This document shows, one piece after another, positions 1-9,481 of a stretch of DNA of 41,081 nucleotides (positions are counted from its first letter, which is position 1; every line of letters begins with the position of its first letter). The stretch is from assembly GCA_903822525.1 (NCBI GenBank), contig CAIJPI010000280.1, positions 1-41,081 on the forward strand, given 5' to 3'. The notes under the pieces are model-generated. The model was not told the DNA's origin, did not search any database, and saw only the letters and a program-made list of their open reading frames with translations. This DNA is from an uncultured Bacteroidales bacterium. GTDB taxonomy: Bacteria > Bacteroidota > Bacteroidia > Bacteroidales > UBA4417. A program made the position numbers and the translations under genes.

Positions 1-408
1 CCCTAAATTAACGACGAACGTACTGTCACCCATCGAAAATGCATTTAAAGTCAGATCTTTTGATACATAAAACCTGAAAGATGAAGTGATGAAAGGGTTA
101 TTCGATTTTATTTCTGCTACAATACGATCCAGCGTTTTTTCGAATCGCTCATCAAACAGATAATCGCCATGTAACAGATCTTCGTTAAATCCTTTATGCA
201 AATTCTCGAAGTTTTCTTTAATGTAGGTGCGCTCACCCCCTTTGAACTGCGTCTGGATTTTCCGGATAAACTTTTCGGATGAACTCAAATGCCTTTTACT
301 TTCTTCCTTCCTGAGAGAGAAATTCGCTGTGTCAATAGGAGTATAAATTTGAGCAAAAAGCTGAGAGGTAAAAAATAAATATACTATTAAAGTAAGTGTT
401 CGATTCAT
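1..408 (-). CDS. Exported M48-like metalloprotease, N-terminal part only
   Basis: This frame is open from an ATG at 408 to the window edge, giving 136 codons with no stop, so the C-terminal part lies outside. Residues 1-19 form a signal peptide (basic MNR start, hydrophobic core, FAQ cleavage-like end). Later come a helical lysine-rich stretch and the phrase FRFYVSKDLTLNAFSMGD followed by TFVVNLG. This resembles the strand before the HExxH helix in M48 (Ste24/HtpX/BepA-like) peptidases, where an NAF/NAY motif and a 'vvnlGLL' segment are typical. The zinc motif itself would lie beyond the edge and is not visible. The M48 assignment is therefore inferred from the pre-catalytic segment only. A perfect 8-bp inverted repeat sits 14 bases upstream of the start. 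Confidence 0.5.
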   Translation of the reverse strand, partial: MNRTLTLIVYLFFTSQLFAQIYTPIDTANFSLRKEESKRHLSSSEKFIRKIQTQFKGGERTYIKENFENLHKGFNEDLLHGDYLFDERFEKTLDRIVAEIKSNNPFITSSFRFYVSKDLTLNAFSMGDSTFVVNLG

Positions 409-422
409 GCGCCTGATTTTAC

Positions 423-441
423 CAAACAAGTTCCTTGTTTG
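423..441. promoter_or_regulatory. Short perfect inverted repeat upstream of the M48-like gene
   Basis: CAAACAAG, a 3-base spacer, then CTTGTTTG. It lies 14 bases before the start codon at 408. It could be an operator or a leader hairpin. No T-run follows, so a terminator is unlikely. The rest of the 409-637 gap shows no gene. Confidence 0.35.
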
Positions 442-637
442 ATCTGATATTAATTAATTGAAATTTTGGTGGAAACTTCTCATTTCGATAATAAGCAGGC
501 GAAAGCAAGACGCACTATTTTGAGGTGAATGTTGAAAGGAGAGAGCGATAATGGAATTCAGATATCTCCATTCTTACATCCAACAGAATAAACACTTGCT
601 TCGACTTGATCATCAACGATTTTGGACAGACGTTTAA

Positions 638-2092
638 TTATGGTATATTTTTTAATACCTCAAGGGTCAGATCCCAGAACCGCTGCACCGTATTTATCTG
701 AAGCCTTTCGTCAGGCGAATGTGCTCCTTTAATGGTTGGGCCATATGAAATCATGTCAATACCTGGGTATTGCTCACCTATAAGTCCGCATTCGAGCCCG
801 GCATGGATGGCCAGCACTTTTGGGTCCTGGTCGAATAGTTTAACATAGGCTTTGCGGGTAATATCAAGAATAGGTGATTTGGGATTCGGAGTCCAGCCCG
901 GATAGCCATCGTTATGGGAGATTTTCCCGCCGGCCAGGCGAAAGACACTTTCGACCATATTGAGAACATCCTGTTTGCCATGTTCGGATGAGCTGCGCTG
1001 GCTGGTCCCGATTTCAATGACTTTATCGTTCATTTTTACGGAAGCCAGGTTGGTGGAAGTTTCAACAAAATTCGGAACGTCGGCCGACATGGCAATGACT
1101 CCGTGCGGGCAGGCATAAAGTGCGTTTAACAACCGCTCCTGAGTTGAAGAATCAATTATAAACGAAGGCAATTCAGTGGGCTGGTAACTTACCAGAAGAG
1201 CGGGTTCGTTGATTCTGTATTCCTCCTTCACGATTGCATTGAATTTTTTCACATACTGTATGAATTCTTTGTTGAAGCGATTTGGTACAATGATGTTAGC
1301 AAAGGCTTCACGCGCAATAGCATTACGCAGGTTGCCACCGTCAATTTCCGATATACGGGCCTCGAAAAGATGACTCGAACTCCAGAGCAGGCGGTTCAGT
1401 ATTTTTACAGCATTTCCACGTCCTTTATTAATATCGTCACCCGAATGGCCACCCTGCAGTCCTGTAACTTTGATCTGGTAGCCTGCAAAATCGTAATTTA
1501 CGGCTACCTTCGAGTAGCTCATAAGCACTTTAGTATCCTGCCCTCCGGCACAACCTATAAATAATTCACCCTCATCTTCCGAATCGAGGTTGAGCAGTAT
1601 ATTGCCTTTTAAAAATCCAGCTTTTAGCCCGTTGGCTCCTGTAAGGCCTGTTTCTTCGTCAACTGTGAAAAGCATTTCGAGCGGGCCATGTTCGATATCG
1701 GTGGAATCGAGAATCGCTAATTGTGCAGCAATACCGATACCGTCATCTGCTCCCAGGGTAGTGCCGGTGGCTTTCACCCATTCGCCTTCGATGCGTGGAA
1801 TTATAGGGTCATTTTCAAAATCGTGATAGGTATCGCTGTTTTTTTCACAAACCATATCCATATGGCTCTGTAAAACCACGACCGGAAAATGAGCATACCC
1901 TTCGGTTGCAGGTTTCCGTATAAGAATATTGCCTGTCTCGTCCACTTCAAAGTCGAGATTCAGCTCACGGGCAATACCTATGATATAATCGGCAATGAGT
2001 TTCTCTTTCTTGGAAGGGCGGGGTACTTTGCAAATCTCGCCGAAATAAAACCAGACTCTTTCAGGGCTTAAGCCTGTGAAAACTGCGCTCAT
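638..2092 (-). CDS. pepD: Aminoacyl-histidine dipeptidase (PepD, M20C family)
   Basis: A cytosolic metallo-dipeptidase that cleaves Xaa-His and other dipeptides. The M20 signatures are in order: HMDMV (first metal ligand), GADDGIGIAAQLAI (bridging Asp), TVDEETGL (catalytic Glu and ligand), QGGHSGDDI in the lid domain, and near the end HAGLECGL and GAHSPDER. The start at 2092 (MSAVFTG) gives 484 residues, the usual family length. A longer in-frame start at 2140 exists, but a TAnnTTTG -7 element at 2119-2126 lies downstream of it, so only the 2092 start would be on the transcript. The gene stands alone, with no tight partner on either side. The family call is firm. Confidence 0.93.
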   Translation of the reverse strand: MSAVFTGLSPERVWFYFGEICKVPRPSKKEKLIADYIIGIARELNLDFEVDETGNILIRKPATEGYAHFPVVVLQSHMDMVCEKNSDTYHDFENDPIIPRIEGEWVKATGTTLGADDGIGIAAQLAILDSTDIEHGPLEMLFTVDEETGLTGANGLKAGFLKGNILLNLDSEDEGELFIGCAGGQDTKVLMSYSKVAVNYDFAGYQIKVTGLQGGHSGDDINKGRGNAVKILNRLLWSSSHLFEARISEIDGGNLRNAIAREAFANIIVPNRFNKEFIQYVKKFNAIVKEEYRINEPALLVSYQPTELPSFIIDSSTQERLLNALYACPHGVIAMSADVPNFVETSTNLASVKMNDKVIEIGTSQRSSSEHGKQDVLNMVESVFRLAGGKISHNDGYPGWTPNPKSPILDITRKAYVKLFDQDPKVLAIHAGLECGLIGEQYPGIDMISYGPTIKGAHSPDERLQINTVQRFWDLTLEVLKNIP

Positions 2093-2118
2093 AATGGGAT
2101 GTGATTTTTTGTTATATG

Positions 2119-2126
2119 CAAATATA
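2119..2126 (-). promoter_or_regulatory. Predicted Bacteroidota -7 element for pepD
   Basis: Reads TATATTTG on the minus strand, an exact match to the phylum's TAnnTTTG. It predicts a leader of about 23 nt before the ATG at 2092. No good -33 TTTG is seen, so the support is partial. Confidence 0.4.
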
Positions 2127-2282
2127 TGCCATAATTGCAAAATCCGTTCTTTTATTTAAAATTTAAGTAAAACACGCAGATTCTGAAAGAAAAATTGTCT
2201 GATTTATAACAACCTTCATTGCAGCGATGTACAGTTCAGAATAGCTTTGTTGGAATTAACCTGTTGAGGGGAAACAAGTGGT

Positions 2283-2933
2283 TTACGCCAGTGCAAGTAA
2301 TTTTGCAATTGTGTTTTCAGGGTCAGCCGATGAAAAAACAGTATTGCCTGCAACCAGAACATCAGCACCGGCTTTGAATAATTTACCTGCATTCGTCAGA
2401 TCAACACCTCCGTCAACTTCTATCAGTATGTTTTTTCCTGTAGCCAGTATCATTTGTTTCAGGGCGGATATCTTGCGATAGGTGTTTTCAATAAATTTTT
2501 GTCCGCCAAAACCGGGATTTACTGACATGATCAGGACCAGATCGAGTTCCGGGAGAATTTCGCTTAATACATCCACCGGGGTGTGCGGATTAAGTACGAC
2601 ACCTGCTTTCATGCCAAGTTCATGCACCATGGCAACCGAGCGGTGCAGGTGAACAGAAGCTTCGTGATGAAATGTAATAATATCGGCACCGGCATTTCGG
2701 AAAGCTTCAAAATAGCGTTCCGGCTGAACAATCATCAGGTGTACATCAAGCGTTTTGGTTGTGGCCTTCCGTATAGCTTTCACTACCGGAATTCCATACG
2801 AAATATTGGGAACAAATACTCCGTCCATTACATCAATATGTATCCAGCCGGCCTGGCTGCTATTGATCATTTCGATATCGTTGCCAAGATGTAGGAAGTC
2901 GGCTGACAGGACAGAAGGTGCGATAATGGCCAT
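2283..2933 (-). CDS. rpe: Ribulose-phosphate 3-epimerase
   Basis: Interconverts ribulose-5-phosphate and xylulose-5-phosphate in the pentose phosphate pathway, in the cytosol. The TIM-barrel epimerase signatures are complete over 216 residues: APSVLSADF at the N-terminus, HIDVMDGVFVPN (metal His and catalytic Asp), DVHLMI (second His), the phosphate-binding loop SVNPGFGGQKF and EVDGGV with the second catalytic Asp. Length is normal for the family. It starts just after the rpoD terminator on the same strand, so it is probably transcribed separately, perhaps from a TAATTTTG element at 2974-2981. No unusual residues were seen. Confidence 0.95.
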   Translation of the reverse strand: MAIIAPSVLSADFLHLGNDIEMINSSQAGWIHIDVMDGVFVPNISYGIPVVKAIRKATTKTLDVHLMIVQPERYFEAFRNAGADIITFHHEASVHLHRSVAMVHELGMKAGVVLNPHTPVDVLSEILPELDLVLIMSVNPGFGGQKFIENTYRKISALKQMILATGKNILIEVDGGVDLTNAGKLFKAGADVLVAGNTVFSSADPENTIAKLLALA

Positions 2934-2973
2934 AGGAGATTTATATGAATAGTATGGTTTCAGTTGAATGTTT

Positions 2974-2981
2974 CAAAATTA
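2974..2981 (-). promoter_or_regulatory. Predicted -7 element for rpe
   Basis: TAATTTTG on the minus strand matches TAnnTTTG. It lies about 40 bases before the rpe ATG and just past the rpoD terminator. The -33 region is T-rich without a clean TTTG. Confidence 0.35.
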
Positions 2982-2994
2982 AGGAAAATTCGGA

Positions 2995-3026
2995 TAAAAA
3001 AAAGAGCGGACACAAATCCGCTCTTT
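2995..3026 (-). terminator. Intrinsic terminator of rpoD
   Basis: A perfect 10-bp stem (AAAGAGCGGA and TCCGCTCTTT) with a 6-base loop sits just after the rpoD stop. A run of T follows on the minus strand. Confidence 0.85.
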
Positions 3027-3031
3027 ATATA

Positions 3032-3895
3032 TTAACCCAGGTAGGTTTTCAGTATTTTACTTCTTGCTGTGTGTTTCAGCCTGCGAATGGCTTTCTCTTT
3101 TATCTGACGCACCCGTTCGCGGGTGAGGTCAAATTTTTCGCCAATTTCTTCAAGCGTGTATGGGTGACTTCCGTTCAGACCGAAATAGAGTTTGATAACA
3201 TCCGCTTCACGGGGTGTAAGTGTGGAAATAGCGCGGTCAATTTCTTTACGGAGTGATTCATAGAGCAGTCCTGTTTCAGGAGTCGGCCCGTCGTCGCTAC
3301 GCAGAACATCGTACATGGTGTTGTCTTCGTCCTGAATAAGCGGTGCGTCCATCGATACATGGCGGCCACTGTTGCGCATCGATTCTTTTACCTCATTCTC
3401 GCTGATTTCGAGTAAAGTGGCAATTTCGTCGCTGTTAGGCTCACGTTCGAATTCCTGCTCAAGTTTGGCGTATGCCTTGTTTATTTTATTGATAGCTCCG
3501 ATTTTATTCAGCGGAAGCCTGACAATACGCGATTGTTCAGCCAAAGCCTGTAAAATGGACTGACGAATCCACCATACTGCATACGAAATAAACTTGAATC
3601 CACGGGTTTCGTCGAAACGCTGAGCCGCTTTAATAAGGCCCAGGTTGCCTTCGTTGATAAGGTCAGGAAGACTAAGTCCTTGATTCTGATATTGTTTCGA
3701 AACAGAAACTACAAAACGGAGGTTAGCTTTTGTGAGTTTTTCGAGTGCTGCACGGTCACCTTGTTTAATACGCTGAGCCAGCTGAACTTCTTCTTCAGCG
3801 GTAATCAGCTCTACTTTCCCGATTTCCTGCAGGTATTTGTCCAGCGAAGCGGTTTCGCGGTTGGTAACTTGTTTTGTTATTTTGAGTTGCCTCAT
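3032..3895 (-). CDS. rpoD: Primary RNA polymerase sigma factor (RpoD/SigA, Bacteroidota type)
   Basis: The housekeeping sigma-70 factor, directing RNA polymerase to TAnnTTTG promoters. The start MRQLKITKQ at 3895 gives 287 residues, the usual length in this phylum, which lacks the long region 1.1 and the non-conserved region. A longer start at 3970 would run into the pnp terminator and is rejected. Visible parts: region 1.2 (DKYLQEIG), region 2 ([49 protein letters not shown]), region 3, and region 4 with the helix-turn-helix [20 protein letters not shown]. It follows pnp on the same strand but a strong terminator separates them. No clear own promoter was found in the 65-base spacer. Confidence 0.95.
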   Translation of the reverse strand: MRQLKITKQVTNRETASLDKYLQEIGKVELITAEEEVQLAQRIKQGDRAALEKLTKANLRFVVSVSKQYQNQGLSLPDLINEGNLGLIKAAQRFDETRGFKFISYAVWWIRQSILQALAEQSRIVRLPLNKIGAINKINKAYAKLEQEFEREPNSDEIATLLEISENEVKESMRNSGRHVSMDAPLIQDEDNTMYDVLRSDDGPTPETGLLYESLRKEIDRAISTLTPREADVIKLYFGLNGSHPYTLEEIGEKFDLTRERVRQIKEKAIRRLKHTARSKILKTYLG

Positions 3896-3960
3896 AGTAT
3901 AAATTTGTGTTGGCGTTCTGTAATACGAAGTTAATGGCAGGGAGGTTTCACATTTCTGAA

Positions 3961-3993
3961 AAAAAAACACCTTCCCTGTAAAAAGGGAAGGTG
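3961..3993 (-). terminator. Intrinsic terminator of pnp
   Basis: CACCTTCCCT and AGGGAAGGTG form a perfect 10-bp stem with a 6-base loop. On the minus strand it is followed by at least seven T. It lies 15 bases after the pnp stop. Confidence 0.88.
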
Positions 3994-4008
3994 CAGTATG
4001 GGTGAAAC

Positions 4009-6144
4009 TTACTTTGTTTCGGTATCATTCTGATCCGGACGGGGTAGTAAAACTTTACGTGAAAGCTTCAGTTTTCCTGTTTTAGGATCCACCTCAATGA
4101 GTTTAACATCAATCTTATCGCCAACTTTCAGAACGCTTTCCACATCTTTCAGACGGCTCCATTCAATTTCCGAAATATGGAGCAATCCATCTTTGCCGGG
4201 AAGAATCTCGACAAAAGCACCGAAAGCTGTAATTGTTTTAACTGTTCCGTGGTAAACATCACCAACTTCAGGAACTGAAACAATGCGTTTGATCTTTTCT
4301 TTAACAGCATCAATAGAAGCCTTGTTGTTCGAAACGATATCGATAACTCCGAATTCGCCAACTTCTTCTATCACGATAGTAGCACCTGTTTCGCGCTGCA
4401 TCTCCTGTATGATTTTTCCACCTGGTCCAATAACTGCGCCGATAAATTCGCGTGGAATCGTGATTTTAACGATGCGTGGTACATGTGGTTTGTAGTCTTC
4501 GCGTGGTTCGGTAATGGTTTTAGCCATTTCGCCTAAAATGTGCAGGCGACCCAGGCGTGCCTGTTCCATAGCCTTTGCCATAATTTCGGTCGAAAGACCA
4601 TCAACTTTTATATCCATCTGGCAGGCTGTGATGCCATCGCGTGTTCCGGTTACTTTGAAGTCCATATCGCCAAGGTGATCTTCGTCGCCCAGGATGTCGC
4701 TAAGAACTGCAAATTTCGATCCTTCGGTGATCAGACCCATTGCAATACCGGCAACTGGCTTGATAAGTTTCACACCTGCGTCGAGCAATGCCAGGGTTCC
4801 TGCGCAAACAGTAGCCATGGATGACGAGCCGTTCGATTCGAGAATATCGCTGACGATACGCACGGTATAAGGATTGACAGTATTGTCAGGCATCATGGCT
4901 TTGAGAGCGCGTAGTGCCAGGTTTCCATGGCCAATTTCGCGACGTCCAACGCCCATTATACGTTTTACTTCTCCGGTCGAGAAAGGAGGGAAGTTGTAGT
5001 GAAGAAGGAAATTCTGTTTTTCCTGTATAACCACACCATCAATATCCTGTTCGTTTAATTTTGTGCCTAAAGTTACAGTTGTGAGTGACTGTGTTTCGCC
5101 ACGGGTAAAAATAGCTGAACCGTGAGCTGTTGGCAGATAATCAATTTCGCTCCAGATTGGCCTGATTTCATCAAGTTTACGTCCGTCGAGTCTTTGTTTA
5201 TCATTCAGTATCATGTTGCGCATGGCCGTTTTTTCTACATCGTGGTAGTAACGACCAATAAGTGGTGCATTTTCGGCTGCAAAGTCAGCTTCGAGAGTGT
5301 CTTTAAATTCCTGTTTTATGGCAGCAAAAGCTTCGGTGCGATCTTTTTTGGAAGATGCTGACATAGCAACCGCATAAATTTTGTTGTAACAAAAATCGGA
5401 AATTGCTGCTTTCAGTTCATCATTATTCTTTTCGTGGCAATATTCGCGTTTCGGGCTCGATTTTTCAACCATTGCAGCTAATTCAAGCTGTGCCTGGCAT
5501 GCCAGTTTCAGATGCTTGTGTGCAAAGGAGATGGCATTTACCATCGATTCTTCTGAAACTTCTTTCATTTCGCCTTCAACCATCATAATATTATCGGCTG
5601 TTGCAGCAACAATAATATCAATATCAGCGGTATTCAGAAGGCTACGGTCAGGATTAACAACCATGGCACCGTTTATACGTGCTACACGCAGTTCGCTTAC
5701 CGGGCCGTTAAAAGGAATATCAGAAACTGTGAGTGCTGCTGATGCTGCGAGGCAAGCAAGTGCATCGGGCAGAATTTCGTCATCCGACGAGATCAGGGTA
5801 ACAATAACCTGTACTTCTGCGTGGTAGTTATCGGGGAAAAGCGGGCGTAATGCACGGTCGATCAAACGGGATATAAGTATTTCGTTGTCGGTCGGACGGG
5901 CTTCCCTTTTAAAGAATCCACCGGGGAATCTTCCTGAAGCAGCATATTTTTCACGGTATTCAACCGAGAGTGGCATAAAATCCACATTTTCTTTGGCCTC
6001 TTTTGCTGCAACAACGGTTGCCAGCAGCATAGTGTTTCCCATTTTTACAACACAAGCTCCGTCAGCCTGTTTGGCAAGTTTGCCTGTTTCTATCGAAACC
6101 AGTCGTCCGTCGCCAATGTCGAAGGTTTTAACAATTCCTTCCAT
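4009..6144 (-). CDS. pnp: Polyribonucleotide nucleotidyltransferase (PNPase)
   Basis: A 3'-to-5' phosphorolytic exoribonuclease and degradosome-type trimer acting in mRNA decay. The 711 residues contain the full family layout: first RNase PH domain ([29 protein letters not shown]), an all-alpha linker, second RNase PH domain ([33 protein letters not shown]), then a KH domain ([12 protein letters not shown]) and an S1 domain ([15 protein letters not shown] ... GLLHISEI). Length is normal. It follows rpsO in the same order as in E. coli, with rpsO's terminator and a ~240-base leader between them. An AGAGG sequence a few bases before the ATG is a rare Shine-Dalgarno-like motif for this window. 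Confidence 0.97.
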   Translation of the reverse strand: MEGIVKTFDIGDGRLVSIETGKLAKQADGACVVKMGNTMLLATVVAAKEAKENVDFMPLSVEYREKYAASGRFPGGFFKREARPTDNEILISRLIDRALRPLFPDNYHAEVQVIVTLISSDDEILPDALACLAASAALTVSDIPFNGPVSELRVARINGAMVVNPDRSLLNTADIDIIVAATADNIMMVEGEMKEVSEESMVNAISFAHKHLKLACQAQLELAAMVEKSSPKREYCHEKNNDELKAAISDFCYNKIYAVAMSASSKKDRTEAFAAIKQEFKDTLEADFAAENAPLIGRYYHDVEKTAMRNMILNDKQRLDGRKLDEIRPIWSEIDYLPTAHGSAIFTRGETQSLTTVTLGTKLNEQDIDGVVIQEKQNFLLHYNFPPFSTGEVKRIMGVGRREIGHGNLALRALKAMMPDNTVNPYTVRIVSDILESNGSSSMATVCAGTLALLDAGVKLIKPVAGIAMGLITEGSKFAVLSDILGDEDHLGDMDFKVTGTRDGITACQMDIKVDGLSTEIMAKAMEQARLGRLHILGEMAKTITEPREDYKPHVPRIVKITIPREFIGAVIGPGGKIIQEMQRETGATIVIEEVGEFGVIDIVSNNKASIDAVKEKIKRIVSVPEVGDVYHGTVKTITAFGAFVEILPGKDGLLHISEIEWSRLKDVESVLKVGDKIDVKLIEVDPKTGKLKLSRKVLLPRPDQNDTETK

Positions 6145-6382
6145 AATTTACCTCTTTTATTTCAATTGTGTAACATAAGGTGCTTTGATTTTGATTTTAG
6201 CAACAGGATGAATAGAGCACCACGGATCAACCTGTTTAATTTTAAGCCCTTTTTATGTATTGCGGCTTCAGTCTTTTTTGTCAGGGTTCAGATAATATTT
6301 TGCCGTAACTGATAATTCGGCTATCTTAATTTCTATATTATTCTTTCAGTCTGCACTGCGTTATTGTAGTTTGTATCAATAC

Positions 6383-6410
6383 AAAAAAAGGCAATTTGAA
6401 GATTGCCTTT
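6383..6410 (-). terminator. Terminator of rpsO
   Basis: AAAGGCAAT and ATTGCCTTT form a 9-bp stem with a 6-base loop, followed on the minus strand by a T-run. It lies 24 bases after the rpsO stop. The remaining rpsO-pnp spacer (6145-6382) holds no gene. It does contain short complementary segments (for example AACAGG with CCTGTT near 6200-6240) that could fold in the pnp leader. Confidence 0.75.
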
Positions 6411-6434
6411 CTATATATGATTACGTAAAACCGA

Positions 6435-6704
6435 TTACTTACGGAGACCTAACTTCGCAATAATTGCACGGTAACGTTCGATTTCTTTCTTTTTGAGATA
6501 ATCAAGCATTTTGCGGCGTTTACCAACCAAACGCACCAGCGAACGCTGTGTAGCAAGGTCTTTCTTGTTCTGTTTCAGGTGCTCGGTAAGATGTTTGATG
6601 CGGAAAGTGAAGAGAGCTACTTGTCCTTCAGCTGAACCCGTATCGGCATCAGTTTGACCGTTATCCTTGAATAAATCCTTTTTAATCTCAGGCGTTAAAT
6701 ACAT
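6435..6704 (-). CDS. rpsO: 30S ribosomal protein S15
   Basis: A primary rRNA-binding protein of the small subunit platform that contacts 16S rRNA helix 22. The 89-residue length is exactly the family's usual size. Family motifs are clear: [35 protein letters not shown] and [15 protein letters not shown], ending in the typical [12 protein letters not shown]. It is the first gene of the minus-strand series rpsO-pnp, a conserved arrangement. A TAATTTTG element 45 bases upstream is the likely promoter. Confidence 0.97.
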   Translation of the reverse strand: MYLTPEIKKDLFKDNGQTDADTGSAEGQVALFTFRIKHLTEHLKQNKKDLATQRSLVRLVGKRRKMLDYLKKKEIERYRAIIAKLGLRK

Positions 6705-7150
6705 ATCTCTGTAACGTTTAATTGCTTATGTTTCCATTTTTCGGGCTGCAAAATTACTACTTTAACTTCAAATAAAAAACTTTTATACGAATTATTTATC
6801 TGATTTTAGGACTGCATCCGGGAAGCCGGTTTTTTTATCGATCCGGCGGCTGCAAATATAGGTCAAATTTGCATAAAATCCGGCAGCTGATGAAATATAA
6901 ATATCCTTTTTTAAATCTTCAATGTGTTAATACCTATGCGCTAGTGTTGGTTATCTTGCCGGGGGAATTCATTCTGTGCATCCTGAATTTTAAGGCTTTA
7001 AACCGATATTTAAGATATTGGGAGCTGATTTTGGTTGGAATGCCTTTATTGGATTTGTAAATTTAAATCGGGATTGTTTAATATAATTGTTGGTTTGGTT
7101 AAACAAATTGATTTTATAACTGTTCTTATTTTAGTTTATTATAAGATGTA
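6705..7150. other. Intergenic region between divergent rpsO and crtI
   Basis: 446 bases with no credible gene. It must hold the rpsO promoter (see 6749-6756) and the carotenoid operon promoter. No clean TAnnTTTG was found in the plus direction. TATAATTG near 7080 is one mismatch away but lacks a well-placed -33 element. Confidence 0.6.
6749..6756 (-). promoter_or_regulatory. Predicted -7 element for rpsO
   Basis: TAATTTTG on the minus strand, an exact TAnnTTTG match about 45 bases upstream of the rpsO start. The -33 element is only T-rich. Confidence 0.45.
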
Positions 7151-8635
7151 ATGGAAAAGATTAAGGTTAGCATAATCGGGGCAGGTTTTTCGGGACTCGC
7201 TGCATCAGCAGTACTGGCAAAAGCTGGATTTGATGTTACCATATTCGAAAAGAACAGTTCGCCGGGTGGTAGGGCACGGAAATTTGCCGAAAACGGGTTT
7301 ACCTTCGACATGGGTCCCAGCTGGTACTGGATGCCTGATGTGTTCGAAAAATTTTTCGGAATTTTCGGTAAGTCAAGCCAGGATTATTACCGTTTGCAAA
7401 GGCTTGACCCATCGTATCGCTTTTACTTTGGAAAAGATTCCATTGTTGATGTGCCTGCATCATTGAATAAAATTGTCGACATTTTCGAAGCAGAAGAAAA
7501 GGGTGCCGGAGCTGAACTTATTAAGTTTTTGAAAGAAGCTGAGTATAAATACAAGGTTTCAATGAGTAAGTTTGTATATAAACCCGGGCTTTCCATTTTC
7601 GAATTTGCTCATCCCGAAATGCTGGCATCTGTATTTAAACTCCATATGTTCCGGTCATTCGATTCGCACCTGAAGCAGCATTTTAAAAGTACCCGGCTGA
7701 GGCAGATGCTTGAATTCCCTGTACTTTTTCTGGGTGGGACAGCTAAAAGCACACCGGCATTATACAGCCTCATGAATTATGGCGATATTGAGCTTGGAAC
7801 CTGGTATCCCGAAGGTGGCATGTATAAGGTAGTAGAGGGTATGGTTGAACTGGCCACATCGCTGGGAGTGAAATTCAGATACAACTGCCCGGTTGAATCG
7901 CTTGAAATAAAGGAAGGGAAAATTACTTCACTAAAAGCTTCAGGGCAGATATATAAGTCAGCTTACGTGCTGGCATCGGCAGATTATCAGTATGTTGATC
8001 AGAATCTGGTTCCTTCAGGATACAGGAGTTATTCAGAAAAATACTGGAATTCGAGGGTTTTATCACCTTCTTCACTTATATTTTTTCTGGGAATAAATAA
8101 GAAACTGGAAGGAATTGAGCATCACACTTTATTCTTCGATCAGGATCTGGCGAAACATGCTCAAACCATATATGGAAATCCAGGCTGGCCTGAGAATCCT
8201 TCCTTGTATTTCAGCTGTACTTCCAAAACGGATCCTACCGTAGCACCCGAAGGTATGGAGAACCTTTTTGTACTGATACCGGTAGCTCCAGGGATTGAGG
8301 ATACAGAAGAAACCCGCGAAAAATACTTCCGGATCATACTTGAGCGGTTTAAGCTTATGACTGGTCAGGATATAAGTGAAAACATAGTATTTAAGCGTAG
8401 CTATGCTCATTCGGATTTCGAAAACGACTACCATGCGTTTAAAGGAAATGCATATGGACTGGCTAATACGTTGTTGCAGACTGCATTTTTGAAACCTAAA
8501 ATGAGAAGTAAAAAATTAAGCAACCTGTTCTATACCGGACAGCTTACTGTTCCGGGTCCTGGTGTGCCTCCGGCACTTATTTCAGGAGAGATTGCGGCTA
8601 AACTTATTATTAAGGATGCAGGTGTCAGGATATAA
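7151..8635 (+). CDS. crtI: Phytoene desaturase (CrtI)
   Basis: A membrane-associated FAD enzyme that desaturates phytoene stepwise to lycopene. The N-terminal Rossmann motif is complete (IIGAGFSGLAAS with G10, G12, G15, then IFEKNSSPGGRARKF), followed by the family phrase FDMGPSWYWMPDVFE. The C-terminus has the bacterial CrtI signature, LFYTGQLTVPGPGVPPALIS, and the 494-residue length is typical. It opens a plus-strand operon and is followed after 9 bases by crtB. A related desaturase of another specificity is possible in principle, but the crtB-crtZ-crtY context argues for carotenoid synthesis. Confidence 0.95.
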   Translation: MEKIKVSIIGAGFSGLAASAVLAKAGFDVTIFEKNSSPGGRARKFAENGFTFDMGPSWYWMPDVFEKFFGIFGKSSQDYYRLQRLDPSYRFYFGKDSIVDVPASLNKIVDIFEAEEKGAGAELIKFLKEAEYKYKVSMSKFVYKPGLSIFEFAHPEMLASVFKLHMFRSFDSHLKQHFKSTRLRQMLEFPVLFLGGTAKSTPALYSLMNYGDIELGTWYPEGGMYKVVEGMVELATSLGVKFRYNCPVESLEIKEGKITSLKASGQIYKSAYVLASADYQYVDQNLVPSGYRSYSEKYWNSRVLSPSSLIFFLGINKKLEGIEHHTLFFDQDLAKHAQTIYGNPGWPENPSLYFSCTSKTDPTVAPEGMENLFVLIPVAPGIEDTEETREKYFRIILERFKLMTGQDISENIVFKRSYAHSDFENDYHAFKGNAYGLANTLLQTAFLKPKMRSKKLSNLFYTGQLTVPGPGVPPALISGEIAAKLIIKDAGVRI

Positions 8636-8644
8636 AAACAGATT

Positions 8645-9481
8645 ATGAAAGAGCTTTTTGATATGATATCGCGCAAGTCGAGCAAAATGACGACAGTATT
8701 GTACAGTACTTCGTTTTCGCTTGGTATACGGTTTTTCAGTAAACGTTTCCACGATCCTATTTATGGGATATATGGGTTTGTGCGCTTTGCCGATGAGATT
8801 GTTGATTCGTTCGAAGGTTTCGATAAGCAAAAACTTCTGACCCGTTTTAAAGAAGATACCTTCGACGCTATCGCTGAGAAAATCAGCCTGAACCCTATTC
8901 TTAATAATTTTCAATACGTAGTAAATACATATAAGATTGACCTGGAACTGATTGCGCTTTTTCTCAGGAGCATGGAAATGGACCTGGAGAAGGTAGAGTA
9001 TGATCAACAGAAGTATGAAGCATATATTTTAGGATCAGCAGAGGTAGTGGGTCTGATGTGCCTTAGGGTTTTCTGCGAAGGGGATTTGCAGAAATATGAG
9101 GACCTCAAACCCTCAGCTATGAAACTGGGTTCAGCATTTCAGAAGATTAATTTTTTGCGTGACCTGAAAATGGATTTCCAAGACCTGGGCCGCAGTTATT
9201 TTCCGGGAATTGATTTAAACCAATGGGATGAAATGACAAAATCAGCTATTGAACGGGATATAGAAAAAGACTTTGCCGACGGGCTAGCCGGTATCAGGAG
9301 GCTGCCTTCCGGGGCCAGGTTCGGGGTGTATATGGCATATGTTTATTTCCATGAACTGCTAATAAAGATTCAGAGTGTGAAAGCCGATAAACTGCTGAAT
9401 GAGCGCATACGGGTTTCCAATTGGCGTAAATACCTTTTGCTTATTACCGCTTATGTGCGTAATTTGATGAGCAGATTATGA
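8645..9481 (+). CDS. crtB: Phytoene synthase (CrtB)
   Basis: Condenses two geranylgeranyl diphosphates head to head into 15-cis-phytoene. The 278 residues belong to the squalene/phytoene synthase family. The first Mg-binding aspartate-rich motif is DEIVD at 50-54, within YGFVRFADEIVDSF. The second is DLKMD at 173-177, within FLRDLKMDFQDLGRSYFP. The substrate-pocket phrase GSAEVVGLMC lies at 130-139. It is slightly short of many CrtB proteins but normal for Bacteroidota. Its stop overlaps the next gene's start as ATGA, implying translational coupling. The GGPP synthase supplying its substrate is not in this window. Confidence 0.94.
   Translation: MKELFDMISRKSSKMTTVLYSTSFSLGIRFFSKRFHDPIYGIYGFVRFADEIVDSFEGFDKQKLLTRFKEDTFDAIAEKISLNPILNNFQYVVNTYKIDLELIALFLRSMEMDLEKVEYDQQKYEAYILGSAEVVGLMCLRVFCEGDLQKYEDLKPSAMKLGSAFQKINFLRDLKMDFQDLGRSYFPGIDLNQWDEMTKSAIERDIEKDFADGLAGIRRLPSGARFGVYMAYVYFHELLIKIQSVKADKLLNERIRVSNWRKYLLLITAYVRNLMSRL

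Noticed and set aside
3895-3970. Longer rpoD start ([10 protein letters not shown]...)
   Set aside because: This extension would use DNA of the pnp terminator's T-tract, and the shorter start gives the usual sigma length.
6869-7060. 63-residue plus-strand frame in the rpsO/crtI gap
   Set aside because: No start context or conserved look; the hydrophobic sequence fits AT-rich non-coding DNA and the region must hold promoters.
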